From Chloroflexota bacterium (GTDB lineage: Bacteria > Chloroflexota > Ktedonobacteria > Ktedonobacterales > JACDGC01): 17,625 nucleotides of DNA. The stretch is taken from NCBI GenBank assembly GCA_021812265.1, contig JAKAOI010000004.1, positions 1-17,625 of the forward strand, read 5' to 3'. Position numbers and translations under genes: made by a program. The first letter of the stretch is position 1. Each line of letters begins with the position of its first letter. Below are positions 7,843 to 15,158 of the stretch, piece by piece. The notes beneath the pieces are model-generated. The model was not told the DNA's origin and did no database searches. It saw only the letters and a list, made by a program, of their open reading frames with translations.

Positions 7843-7885
7843 CTCCTCTCCTCGGCAATGGAGTCCGCCATGCGTATGCAGGGCG
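7843..7885 (-). promoter_or_regulatory. Structured leader with possible ribosome-site masking
   Basis: In the 344-base gap 7837-8180, the first part is the leader of the HTH gene. On the minus strand, CGCC-c-TGC (7885-7878) pairs with GCA-t-GGCG (7873-7866) around an ATAC loop. Just after it, a CTCC (7863-7860) can pair with either GGAG of the ribosome site. The base pairing is seen directly; translational control is inferred. Confidence 0.35.
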
Positions 7886-7918
7886 TAAAACGTCGCTCCG
7901 CAGCGTTGTTTCAATTAT

Positions 7919-7947
7919 ACTATACCATATATTAGTTCATTAATCAA
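7919..7947 (-). promoter_or_regulatory. Promoter of the HTH regulator gene
   Basis: Reading the minus strand, TTGATT (7947-7942) is followed after 17 bases by TATAGT (7924-7919), preceded by TGG as an extended -10. An overlapping TATAAT lies five bases further downstream. The predicted transcript has a leader of about 75 bases. Confidence 0.6.
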
Positions 7948-7971
7948 TCGTTACGCTTGGAATATTTGCTC

Positions 7972-7996
7972 AAAACACAAGAATATGGTGTGTTTT
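7972..7996. repeat. Inverted repeat upstream of the HTH promoter
   Basis: AAAACAC (7972-7978) and GTGTTTT (7990-7996) are perfect 7-base arms separated by 11 bases. The repeat lies about 25 bases upstream of the -35 of the HTH gene and could be an operator. It is not followed by a T-run on either strand close enough for a good terminator. Confidence 0.4.
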
Positions 7997-7999
7997 ACC

Positions 8000-8029
8000 A
8001 AAAAAATCAGAACAAATGGCCATTTGTTC
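8000..8029 (-). terminator. Perfect palindrome with U-tract: terminator of the membrane-protein transcript
   Basis: GAACAAATGG (8010-8019) and CCATTTGTTC (8020-8029) form a perfect 20-base palindrome. On the minus strand it can fold as an 8-bp stem with a GGCC loop, and after three bases it is followed by seven T (8006-8000). This fits a terminator for the glycosyltransferase/flippase pair, about 150 bases past the stop. The symmetric form is also typical of an operator. The stretch 8030-8180 shows no supported gene. Confidence 0.55.
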
Positions 8030-8180
8030 CTGCCCCATTTTTCTTATTTAAGACTTTTGCTTAGAGCAGAAGTGTATGTTTTGCATATCTGAAACAGCGG
8101 GAGGCTGGGGATACTCCCAAAACTCTGTATAAGGGGCGCGCTGCCCTTTGTACACTCCCAATGTTATAGGCGGGCAGTTT

Positions 8181-9182
8181 TTATGTATGAGCTGGTAGCC
8201 GGATGGCGCGCAGCGCTTGAACAGCTCCAACACAGGTGAACTCGGCCAGCATCGGCAGAACTCTTGCTGCCGCTACTGCAGCTGCGGCTCCAATAACCAT
8301 GGATGGGGCCGCGCCGGAAGCAAATAGCAGCAGCGCAATAGTTCCTTCGCGGAAGCCTAACCCGCTGGGAGTAATAAAGCTAAGGAAGCCAATAGCCCAA
8401 CCGATTGCGTAAATGCCCATAAATACCGGCAGCATTTCCCATGAATGTATAGTAAACCCTATGGCATACAGCGCAATGGTGAATCCGGTTCCCACAGTCA
8501 GCCAGCTTGCCAGCCACATCAACAGCACAGGAATAATATCTTGAAAACGCAACGTTATCGGCGCTATTTCACGTTTTAGCAGTTTGCCGGCATATATAAA
8601 TATTTTGTTCATAGTTTGCGGGCGCAGCCCAAACAGCAGTATAGGCAACCCTACAATCAGCAGAACTGCTGCAATAGATCTAATATATGTGTTAAAAGCG
8701 CCTAAATGATTTGTGTGCGGCCAAAGCGGTAAGGTTATAATAAAGAAAAAAATTGCGCCGGCAATTTTTGTTGCCAGTTCTACCGTCATACTGATGAACG
8801 TTTTTGTTTTGGGGGAGCCTTCACGCTCGGCGTATACAACACGCGACGCCACATGCCACACATTCCCGGGGATATAGCGCACTAATTCCGCGGTAAGGTA
8901 TACATATTCTGCAGTAAAAAGCGGCAGATGAACTTCTAAGCGGCGCAGAATAGCGCGCCAGATTGCGGCAAATGAAAGCTCTTGCGCAACATACAATAAA
9001 AACGCCGCAAAAAGCAGCGGCCAGCTTATGCGCCATGGAAAACGCAGCGCGCTGCCCCAGCCCGAAACAAATGCGCGAATAATAAAATACGCCAGCGCAA
9101 GTAGAAGCGCTGCCTGCGCGAAGCGTTTCAGCCATTGGCTGCGCAGCAGCGCCAGTACTTTTGATTGCTGAAATACGCTCAA
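8181..9182 (-). CDS. Flippase-like / LPG-synthase-TM family integral membrane protein
   Basis: A 333-residue polytopic membrane protein of the UPF0104 / lysylphosphatidylglycerol-synthase transmembrane family (PF03706 type). About eight hydrophobic helices are visible. Family motifs are RYIPGNVWHVASRV (102-115) and the conserved late segment FLSFITPSGLGFREG (266-280). The family lacks the soluble catalytic domain of MprF here, so only a lipid or glycolipid transport or flipping role is suggested. The start is TTG 9182, which overlaps the TGA of the upstream glycosyltransferase (9181-9179), with GGAA as ribosome site. This implies translational coupling. The two genes probably work on one lipid-linked product. 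The substrate is unknown. Confidence 0.8.
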   Translation of the reverse strand: MSVFQQSKVLALLRSQWLKRFAQAALLLALAYFIIRAFVSGWGSALRFPWRISWPLLFAAFLLYVAQELSFAAIWRAILRRLEVHLPLFTAEYVYLTAELVRYIPGNVWHVASRVVYAEREGSPKTKTFISMTVELATKIAGAIFFFIITLPLWPHTNHLGAFNTYIRSIAAVLLIVGLPILLFGLRPQTMNKIFIYAGKLLKREIAPITLRFQDIIPVLLMWLASWLTVGTGFTIALYAIGFTIHSWEMLPVFMGIYAIGWAIGFLSFITPSGLGFREGTIALLLFASGAAPSMVIGAAAAVAAARVLPMLAEFTCVGAVQALRAIRLPAHT

Positions 9183-10195
9183 TTCAATTCCTGCCTAACG
9201 CTATACTCTTCTTCGGAGCGGAAATTGAAATGGCGTATCATCTCGCTTTGTAAACCAGTCAGCACAAATTGTGCTCCGACGATCATTAATATAATACCCA
9301 AAAACAAGATGGGATGATTTTTAATCGGGTCGTTGGTTACAAACTTATTGATAACTACCCAAAGATCGATGCCAAATCCTGTCAGAAAAGATAGAATACC
9401 AATTGGCCCAAATAGCCGCAACGGAGTGCGTAAATAACTCGTTAAAAATAAAACCGTCATTAAATCCAAGAATCCGCGTAAAAATCTGCGGGCGCCAAAC
9501 TTCGATTTACCGAATTGCCGGGGATGATGTGTGACTTTCACCTCTGTTACCGAAAATCCGCGGCCTTTGGCCAGAACCGGAATAAAACGATGCAATTCGC
9601 CGTATAGTTTCAGTTCTTCTATTAATTCGCGCCGATATGCTTTAAAGCCGCAATTCATATCGTGCAAATACACGCCGGTGAATTTGCGCACCGCTAAATT
9701 AAAGAAAAATGACGGAATGGTTTTAGACGGCGGATCGTGCCGAGGAAATTTCCAACCGGAAACAAGATCGTAGCCTTCATGAATCTTTTGTAAGAAATGC
9801 GGTATTTCAGCCGGGTCATCTTGCAAATCGGCGTCCATTGTTAAAATAATTTTTCCGTTAGCGTGAGTGAATCCCGCCAGTAAAGCCGGAGATTTGCCGA
9901 AATTTCTGCGGAAACGGATGACTCGCACCCGATAGTCTTCCTTGTGTATAGCTTCTGCGATTTTAAATGAGCGATCCGTACTGCCATCATCAATGAAAAT
10001 TATTTCAAAAGATTCTCCCACCTTATCCATTGAATCGCAAACTTTGCTGTATAATTCCTGTAAACTGCCTTCTTCATTTAAAAAAGGAATAATAATTGAT
10101 ACAGCGACTGAAGATTTAGGTTGATCTTCCTTTACGATGGAAGATTCAGTCATGGGAATAAATTGATTGAGCGCATGGATAATTTCTTGTTCCAT
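9179..10195 (-). CDS. Family 2 glycosyltransferase, GtrB/DPM1-like, with C-terminal membrane helices
   Basis: A 338-residue GT-A enzyme that probably moves a sugar from a nucleotide donor to a polyprenyl-phosphate or lipid at the inner face of the membrane. The catalytic domain runs from about 30 to 240: VSIIIPFLNEE (32-42), IDDGSTD (68-74), the metal-binding DAD (121-123) in MDADLQDDP, and a QFGKSKFG acceptor-loop motif (227-234). Two membrane helices follow (about 258-283 and 296-318), the layout of GtrB and DPM-like enzymes. I prefer ATG 10195, because AGGAG (10207-10203) is seven bases away; the in-frame ATG at 10201 would leave only one base. It is the first gene of a minus-strand pair with the flippase-like protein, diverging from pstS. 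The donor sugar cannot be read from sequence. Confidence 0.9.
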   Translation of the reverse strand: MEQEIIHALNQFIPMTESSIVKEDQPKSSVAVSIIIPFLNEEGSLQELYSKVCDSMDKVGESFEIIFIDDGSTDRSFKIAEAIHKEDYRVRVIRFRRNFGKSPALLAGFTHANGKIILTMDADLQDDPAEIPHFLQKIHEGYDLVSGWKFPRHDPPSKTIPSFFFNLAVRKFTGVYLHDMNCGFKAYRRELIEELKLYGELHRFIPVLAKGRGFSVTEVKVTHHPRQFGKSKFGARRFLRGFLDLMTVLFLTSYLRTPLRLFGPIGILSFLTGFGIDLWVVINKFVTNDPIKNHPILFLGIILMIVGAQFVLTGLQSEMIRHFNFRSEEEYSVRQELN

Positions 10196-10365
10196 GGACA
10201 TGCTCCTGATATATACATTGCTGAAGCCGAGCTATACACGCTGGCTTATATGTTTATAACGAATATCTTTGGTCAATAGAAGCGGTTTAGCTGACAATAC
10301 CCAAAAATCTCAGCAAATTCTCAGAATTTCCCAACCATTTAAACCGAAACATGGTGGCAGTGATA

Positions 10366-10402
10366 TTAACAAACATTTAACATTCATAACACATAATTAA
10401 CA
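10366..10402 (+). promoter_or_regulatory. Candidate Pho box upstream of pstS
   Basis: TTAACA occurs at 10366-10371, 10377-10382 and 10397-10402, with ATAACA at 10386-10391. They form two pairs, each with an 11-base repeat (six bases plus a five-base gap). Known PhoP-P sites of Bacillus are TTAACA-like repeats with five-base gaps lying at about -20 to -60, and these lie at about -22 to -58 from the predicted start. A PhoB-type regulator is encoded in the same operon. Confidence 0.7.
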
Positions 10403-10411
10403 TAGTGGGGT

Positions 10412-10417
10412 TAGAAT
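10412..10417 (+). promoter_or_regulatory. -10 element of the pst operon promoter
   Basis: TAGAAT (10412-10417) is the best -10 hexamer before pstS. The expected -35 position (10389-10394) shows no consensus hexamer and is overlapped by the TTAACA repeats, as in activator-dependent Pho promoters. Confidence 0.5.
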
Positions 10418-10423
10418 CAGTGC

Positions 10424-10448
10424 GGAACTTCAAATTGAAGTTTTTTTT
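10424..10448 (+). promoter_or_regulatory. Terminator-like hairpin in the pstS leader
   Basis: AACTTC (10426-10431) pairs with GAAGTT (10437-10442) around AAATT, and can be extended by two G-U pairs. The right arm runs into eight T (10441-10448). It lies between the -10 and the ribosome site. The stem is AT-rich and weak, so it may act as an attenuator or pause, or may have no effect. Confidence 0.4.
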
Positions 10449-10467
10449 CAACACTTTTGGAGGAATT

Positions 10468-11511
10468 ATGACACTGAACCAATTCGGCCGCAAATTATTT
10501 ACTGTTGCCGGCGTTGTAGGGGTTGCTGCGATGATGTTTGTTGCAGCTTGCGGAACCTCTTCTACAGGATCAAACAGCTCATCCGTAAATACTTCTCTTA
10601 CTGCTTGCCACGTTACCGCGGCAGATCTTACTCTTAGCACTTCTTCCACAACACCGGCGGCTCCGACAGCAGTTACGGGCCTTTCCGGTCAGCAATTAAC
10701 CATTGACGGTTCTTCGGCGCTTCAGCCATTCTTTGTGGCCGCCGCGAAATATTTCGATCAAGGCCAAGGCACACACACAACAGCTGTTGCTAATGGATCT
10801 GGCAATGGATTAAAAGACGTTGAATCTGGCGCAGTACAAATCGGCATGTCGGATTTCTTCTATCAGCAAGACCCCGCTGTTCCCAATCCCTCTACTGTTT
10901 TTGCAGACCTTGTGGATCACCAAGTAGCGGTTGTTCCGTTCTCATTAGTCGTCAGCAAAGATATCAGCTCGCAGATTGAGAACCTGACAACACAAGAAAT
11001 TGTCGATATTTACACCGGCAAAGTTACAAACTGGAGCCAAATTGGCGGACCCAACGAATTAGTTACTGTTATTAATCGCCCGCTGGTTTCCGGCACACGC
11101 GCCACATTCCGCAAATATGTGTTAAATGGCGCTACTGAAAGCGCTGGCACAACCTTAACACAAGACACCACCGGCGCGGTTGCCGCTGCTTTAAGCACAA
11201 CCAACGGCGCTATCGGATATGTTGCTAACGGCTTCGTGTTGAATCCGCAATATTCCAGCTCTATTTTCCCAATCTGCATTAATGGATTTGGCGCAACATC
11301 ACAAAATATCAATAGCGGAAGCTATTTATATTGGAGCTTTGAGCACGCTTATACCAAAGGCACACCGGCAGCAAACAGCGCAGCGCAGCAATTCTTGAAT
11401 TATGTTGTAACTGCTCCGGTGCAAAATTCCTTACTGCCTCAGTTAGGTTACTTGCAAGTCAGCAATTTAACACAGGCCGCCCTTGCCACACACCCCGCGC
11501 CTACCAACTAA
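10468..11511 (+). CDS. pstS: Phosphate ABC transporter, substrate-binding lipoprotein PstS
   Basis: A 347-residue high-affinity phosphate-binding lipoprotein. I chose ATG 10468, with GGAGG (10459-10463), over the longer frame from 10405. Only this start places a clean signal peptide at the N-terminus, with lipobox FVAAC and lipidated Cys28. A Ser/Thr-rich tether (29-72) precedes the binding domain. Likely phosphate contacts are the GSSAL motif (81-85), Ser111 in NGSGNG, Asp129 in MSDFF, and SGTR (208-211). Length is usual for the family. It is first in the pst operon behind the candidate Pho box, and a stem-loop after the gene could let it be expressed above the membrane components. It delivers phosphate to PstC/PstA. 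Confidence 0.95.
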   Translation: MTLNQFGRKLFTVAGVVGVAAMMFVAACGTSSTGSNSSSVNTSLTACHVTAADLTLSTSSTTPAAPTAVTGLSGQQLTIDGSSALQPFFVAAAKYFDQGQGTHTTAVANGSGNGLKDVESGAVQIGMSDFFYQQDPAVPNPSTVFADLVDHQVAVVPFSLVVSKDISSQIENLTTQEIVDIYTGKVTNWSQIGGPNELVTVINRPLVSGTRATFRKYVLNGATESAGTTLTQDTTGAVAAALSTTNGAIGYVANGFVLNPQYSSSIFPICINGFGATSQNINSGSYLYWSFEHAYTKGTPAANSAAQQFLNYVVTAPVQNSLLPQLGYLQVSNLTQAALATHPAPTN

Positions 11512-11558
11512 TTTAGCAACATAAATCAGTCGGCACGCTCGGAAGAGAATAAAAGAGA

Positions 11559-11599
11559 AAGGCAGAGAAACAATGATGATTCAGAGTTCTCTCTGCCTT
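11559..11599 (+). promoter_or_regulatory. Stem-loop between pstS and pstC
   Basis: AAGGCAGAGA (11559-11568) and TCTCTGCCTT (11590-11599) are perfect 10-base arms with a 21-base loop. No T-run follows. In the 120-base gap between pstS and pstC it may stabilise the pstS message or partly block read-through, giving more binding protein than permease. Confidence 0.6.
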
Positions 11600-11631
11600 A
11601 TCGAATGTAAAGATACAGGAGAAATCCTATT

Positions 11632-12609
11632 ATGAGCAAAGCGCAGATTCAACAAGCTGATTCTGCAGCAAGGCTTGCCGGATCAGGCAAATTTTCTTTA
11701 AAAAAATTATTTGATGACTCGGCTACCATCTACTTTACTATTTGCGCGCTGATAGTTATTGCAACGTTACTGTTGGTATATGTCAATATTGGCTCTCAAG
11801 CCTATCAAACATTTACGCAATGGCATATTTCACTGACAAATTTATTCACCTCAAATAATTGGGACGCAGTCAACAATTTTGGGTTAAAAGCAAACTTTAG
11901 CGGAACACTTATGTTAGTTATACTTACGGTGTTTATTTCCGCGCCATTTTCTGTTGGTATGGCTATTTTTATTGCCGAAATTGCGCCAAACTGGATACAG
12001 GCTCCCATGCGCGGCGCGGTAGAGTTGTTTCTTGGTATACCATCAGTTATTTTTGGTTTACTTGGCCTTATTGTTGTTGTTCCGTTTGTACGCAATGTTA
12101 TGAACTCGCTTGCAGGCGCATATCTATACAATGGTTATGGAATTATTGCGGCAATTATTATTGTGACATTTATGGTTCTGCCAACCATCACCACCATTTC
12201 AATCGACGCTATTCGCGCTGTGCCTAGGGAAATTCGTGAAGGAAGCTTGGCGCTGGGCGCAACTCGCTGGCAAACCATTCGCAACGCTGTGTTGCCTGCT
12301 GCGCTTCCCGGTGTGATGACCGGCGTAATTCTTGGAGTAACCAGAGCGCTTGGTGAAACGGTAGCTGTGGCGTTTGTCATTGGCGGCGCCGAACAATTTC
12401 CGTTTACTGTAAACGCAACCGCCCCGTTTATACATTTCAGCAATGGCTCTGACGTGCTGACAACATTGCTGCTGTTTAATTTCAAAGAAGCCACAAATAA
12501 TACACCGTTATATAGTGTGTTATATACTATCTCATTTATGTTGCTTATTATTTCAGCAATAATGATAGCCATCAGCCGATATTTTGCCTCAAGGAGGGTC
12601 TATCGATGA
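11632..12609 (+). CDS. pstC: Phosphate ABC transporter permease PstC
   Basis: A 325-residue inner-membrane permease, one half of the phosphate channel. A short cytoplasmic N-terminus precedes the first helix (about 31-53), and the core helices begin near residue 90. The cytoplasmic coupling loop that contacts PstB (EAA motif) is REIREGSLALGATRW (199-213), followed by LPAALPG, which is typical of PstC. RALGET (238-243) is also conserved. The start is ATG 11632 with AGGAGA (11617-11622). The stop overlaps the pstA start by four bases (ATGA), so translation of the two permeases is coupled. It partners PstA in a heterodimer. Confidence 0.95.
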   Translation: MSKAQIQQADSAARLAGSGKFSLKKLFDDSATIYFTICALIVIATLLLVYVNIGSQAYQTFTQWHISLTNLFTSNNWDAVNNFGLKANFSGTLMLVILTVFISAPFSVGMAIFIAEIAPNWIQAPMRGAVELFLGIPSVIFGLLGLIVVVPFVRNVMNSLAGAYLYNGYGIIAAIIIVTFMVLPTITTISIDAIRAVPREIREGSLALGATRWQTIRNAVLPAALPGVMTGVILGVTRALGETVAVAFVIGGAEQFPFTVNATAPFIHFSNGSDVLTTLLLFNFKEATNNTPLYSVLYTISFMLLIISAIMIAISRYFASRRVYR

Positions 12610-13538
12610 GCAGCATAGCCGAGTCGTTAGTGAAAACCATGGAAAAACAAACACAAGTTCGCGCCGCAAGAAGACAGAGAGCAAAAATAACGAACCAAGT
12701 TATGAATGGTGTATTTTGGCTTGTTGCCGCCATTGTACTTTCTGCGCTTCTTTTTGTTTTGGGATATGTTGTGCTGAACGGGTACTCATATGTTACCGTT
12801 AAGTTTTTAACCGGAAGTGACTTTGCAACCGGTATTGCGCCGCAATTATTCAATACACTGTATATTACTGTCGGCGCGTTGATTCCTCTTTTTGTCATCG
12901 GTGTCAGCGCAGCTATTTATGTGTCAGAATATGCGCGGCAAGGGTGGTTTTTAAATATCTTGCGCTTTGCCTCGGATACATTAACCAGTGTGCCATCCAT
13001 CGTGATTGGTCTTTTGGGGTTTTTGTTGTTTGTAACTAACTTTGGTAATGGCCCCCGCTGGGGATTTTCGCGGGCAGCGGGAATTTTAGCGCTTACGATA
13101 TTAAATTTGCCGTGGATGCTGCGCGCAGCAGAGGACGCTTTACGCGCCGTGCCAAAAGATTTCCGCGAGGCCAGTATGGCGCTTGGCGCAAATAAATTTC
13201 AAACAGTTACCCGCGCTATATTGCCCGCTGCAATTCCGGGATTGGTTACTGCAACACTGATAGTGGCAGGCCGTATTATCGGCGAAACTGCCGCGCTCAT
13301 CTATACTTCCGGCGAGGCTGGGCCAACAGCAGGCTGGTTTACTCTTAATCCATTTTTTGCCGGAGATACGCTTTCGGTGCATATATATTCGTTATTTGCT
13401 GATAACCCCACTACCGGCGCATACCAAGGCAGACTTGCTACTGCGGTGCTGCTGCTTGTTTTAATTATTGTGATTAACGGCACGGCGCGATTTCTTGGCC
13501 AACGGTTACATCAGCGATTTTCAGGTAAAAAAGCGTAA
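12606..13538 (+). CDS. pstA: Phosphate ABC transporter permease PstA
   Basis: A 310-residue inner-membrane permease that pairs with PstC. A basic N-terminus (residues 10-30) precedes helix one (33-57). The EAA coupling loop is KDFREASMALGANKF (184-198), followed by ILPAAIPG, and RIIGETAAL (223-231) matches the PstA family. The start ATG 12606 overlaps the pstC TGA and is preceded by the strong ribosome site AAGGAGG (12591-12597) inside pstC. The stop at 13536-13538 is 15 bases before the chosen pstB start. There is nothing odd in length or motifs. Confidence 0.95.
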   Translation: MSSIAESLVKTMEKQTQVRAARRQRAKITNQVMNGVFWLVAAIVLSALLFVLGYVVLNGYSYVTVKFLTGSDFATGIAPQLFNTLYITVGALIPLFVIGVSAAIYVSEYARQGWFLNILRFASDTLTSVPSIVIGLLGFLLFVTNFGNGPRWGFSRAAGILALTILNLPWMLRAAEDALRAVPKDFREASMALGANKFQTVTRAILPAAIPGLVTATLIVAGRIIGETAALIYTSGEAGPTAGWFTLNPFFAGDTLSVHIYSLFADNPTTGAYQGRLATAVLLLVLIIVINGTARFLGQRLHQRFSGKKA

Positions 13539-13553
13539 GGAGCTTCATTGTTC

Positions 13554-14441
13554 ATGTCTCAACAAAACTCTTCTCTTAATAATTCACCTTTAACTACTGT
13601 TTCCAAAGACGGGGCGATTAAGCGAGTAAATGAAGAACGGCTTTTAACATCGGCTGAAACAGTGACCAAGATGCGCGCGCCGACAGCGCCTTTGAAAATT
13701 CAGACCAATACTTTGAATATCTATTATGGCGCAAACCATGCCATAAAAAGTGTTTCAATGCCGATTCCCGAAAAACAAGTTACTGCGCTTATGGGGCCAT
13801 CGGGCTGCGGTAAGTCAACGTTTTTAAAGTCGCTGAACCGTATGTTGGATATTATACCCGACACGCATATTTCCGGAGAAGTGCTGTTTGATAACAAAAA
13901 TGTTTATGCGCACGGAATTGATGTTGTGGAATTACGGCAGCGGCTGGGTATGGTATTTCAACGACCCAATCCGTTTCCTAAATCTATTTTTGAAAATGTT
14001 GCTTACGGATTAAAAATTATGGGCGGCTTCAGTCGCAGTGAAATTGCCGACCGAGTAGAAACAAGTCTGCGCGGCGCGGCGCTTTGGGATGAAGTGCAAA
14101 ACCGGTTGAATCAAAGCGCGCTGGGATTATCCGGCGGGCAGCAGCAGCGGCTGTGCATTGCCCGCGCGCTGGCGGTTGCCCCCGAAGTGCTGTTGATGGA
14201 TGAGCCGGCTTCAGCGCTAGACCCAATTGCGACATTGAAAATTGAAGATTTGATCCATGAGCTGCGTCAGCAGTATACTATTGTCATTGTGACTCATAAT
14301 TTGCAGCAGGCAACTAGGGTTTCACAGTATACCGGATTTTTCTTGACCGGCGCGCTTATAGAATTTGGACCAACCGCGGATGTATTTGAACATTCGCTGG
14401 ATGAACGCACCTATGATTTTATCATGGGGCGATTTGGATAA
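13554..14441 (+). CDS. pstB: Phosphate ABC transporter ATP-binding protein PstB
   Basis: A 295-residue cytoplasmic ATPase that powers the PstCA channel. Motifs are Walker [10 protein letters not shown] (81-89), Q-loop Gln136 in VFQRPNPFP, signature LSGGQQQR (192-199), Walker B VLLMDE (212-217) and H-loop VTHN (246-249). The PstB-typical ending YDFIMGRFG is present. About 45 residues precede the ATPase core ([13 protein letters not shown]), a longer and probably disordered N-terminus than in E. coli PstB (257 residues). The start could be ATG 13554 or the in-frame TTG 13548. AAGGAG (13537-13542) is 11 and 5 bases away respectively; I prefer ATG. The order pstC-pstA-pstB-phoU is the classical one. 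Confidence 0.95.
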   Translation: MSQQNSSLNNSPLTTVSKDGAIKRVNEERLLTSAETVTKMRAPTAPLKIQTNTLNIYYGANHAIKSVSMPIPEKQVTALMGPSGCGKSTFLKSLNRMLDIIPDTHISGEVLFDNKNVYAHGIDVVELRQRLGMVFQRPNPFPKSIFENVAYGLKIMGGFSRSEIADRVETSLRGAALWDEVQNRLNQSALGLSGGQQQRLCIARALAVAPEVLLMDEPASALDPIATLKIEDLIHELRQQYTIVIVTHNLQQATRVSQYTGFFLTGALIEFGPTADVFEHSLDERTYDFIMGRFG

Positions 14442-14493
14442 CTATTTGCATGATATTTGGCGTGCGCTGCCGGCAAAGACAGGAGTTTTTATT

Positions 14494-15147
14494 ATGGCGC
14501 GTGATGGATTTCAGATAGCGCTGCAGCAGATCGAAGAAGATTTGCTGAAGATGGCGGCTTTTGTTGAAGATGTTATAGCAAAGTCTATTCAGGCAATGAC
14601 TCGCAGCGATAATCGGCTGGCTGACACAATCATATCGAATGATTCGGTTGTAGATGATCTGCGGGAACACATTCATGAACATGTTGCGCTTACCATTGAA
14701 AAGTGGGCGCCCTTGGGCAAAGCATTGCGGCGTATTTTGGCGTATCTTGTCATTGCAGATGAATTGGAGCGCATGGGTGACTATGGCGTGCATGTTGCTC
14801 GCAGCGCGCACGCAGGATTTCCTTCCATGCCGCTGACGCTTATTGGCAAAATGAGTGAATTGGCGCAGCAAGTGCGCGTGCAGCTGCGAAGCGGTGTTGC
14901 CGCTTTTGCGCAAAATGACACCGACGCGGCGCGCGCCGTATGCTTGAATGATACAGTTATTGATTTAGCTTACAAAGCATTATACCGGGAACTTCTAAAA
15001 TATATGTGCGATTATTCAGACGCAGTGCAGGAAACAACTCAATTTTTGTTTACCATGCACGATTTGGAGCGCATCGGTGACCGTGTAGCGAACATTTGCG
15101 AGAGTATCATATATATAGAAACCGGTAAATATGAAAAACTTAATTAA
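14494..15147 (+). CDS. phoU: Phosphate signalling regulator PhoU
   Basis: A 217-residue all-helical protein made of two three-helix bundles. In the Pho system it links PstSCAB to the sensor kinase and restrains the regulon when phosphate is plentiful. Each bundle shows the metal-binding E-xxx-D signature: DELERMGD (89-96) and HDLERIGD (189-196). The chosen start is ATG 14494 (MARDGFQIAL), with AGGAG (14481-14485) eight bases upstream. The longer frame from 14365 would overlap pstB by 77 bases and adds a sequence not seen in the family. The gene lies 52 bases after pstB and 11 bases before the response regulator, so it is in the same operon. Confidence 0.94.
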   Translation: MARDGFQIALQQIEEDLLKMAAFVEDVIAKSIQAMTRSDNRLADTIISNDSVVDDLREHIHEHVALTIEKWAPLGKALRRILAYLVIADELERMGDYGVHVARSAHAGFPSMPLTLIGKMSELAQQVRVQLRSGVAAFAQNDTDAARAVCLNDTVIDLAYKALYRELLKYMCDYSDAVQETTQFLFTMHDLERIGDRVANICESIIYIETGKYEKLN

Positions 15148-15158
15148 AGGCTTACACC

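Noticed and set aside
8048..8233. 61-residue minus-strand open frame overlapping the end of the flippase-like gene
   Set aside because: It starts at TTG inside the flippase gene, has no clear ribosome site and shows no recognisable domain. Only 133 bases lie outside the known gene.
10245..10276. TTGACC and TATAAG on the minus strand as a promoter for the glycosyltransferase
   Set aside because: The spacer is 20 bases, too long for a normal promoter. The nearer TATAAA gives only 12 bases.
10405..10467. 21-residue N-terminal extension of PstS
   Set aside because: It would start within the promoter region and place the signal peptide internally. GGAGG precedes ATG 10468.
12135..12572. 145-residue antisense open frame under pstC
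   Set aside because: It is a mirror of the hydrophobic permease codons. PstC motifs on the plus strand are unmistakable.
14365..14493. N-terminal extension of PhoU reaching back into pstB
   Set aside because: The ATG at 14494 has a good AGGAG site and gives a normal PhoU N-terminus. The extension overlaps pstB by 77 bases.
14422..14913. 163-residue antisense open frame under phoU
   Set aside because: The opposite strand encodes a clear PhoU with conserved motifs. The antisense product is Cys/His/Arg-rich and non-specific.
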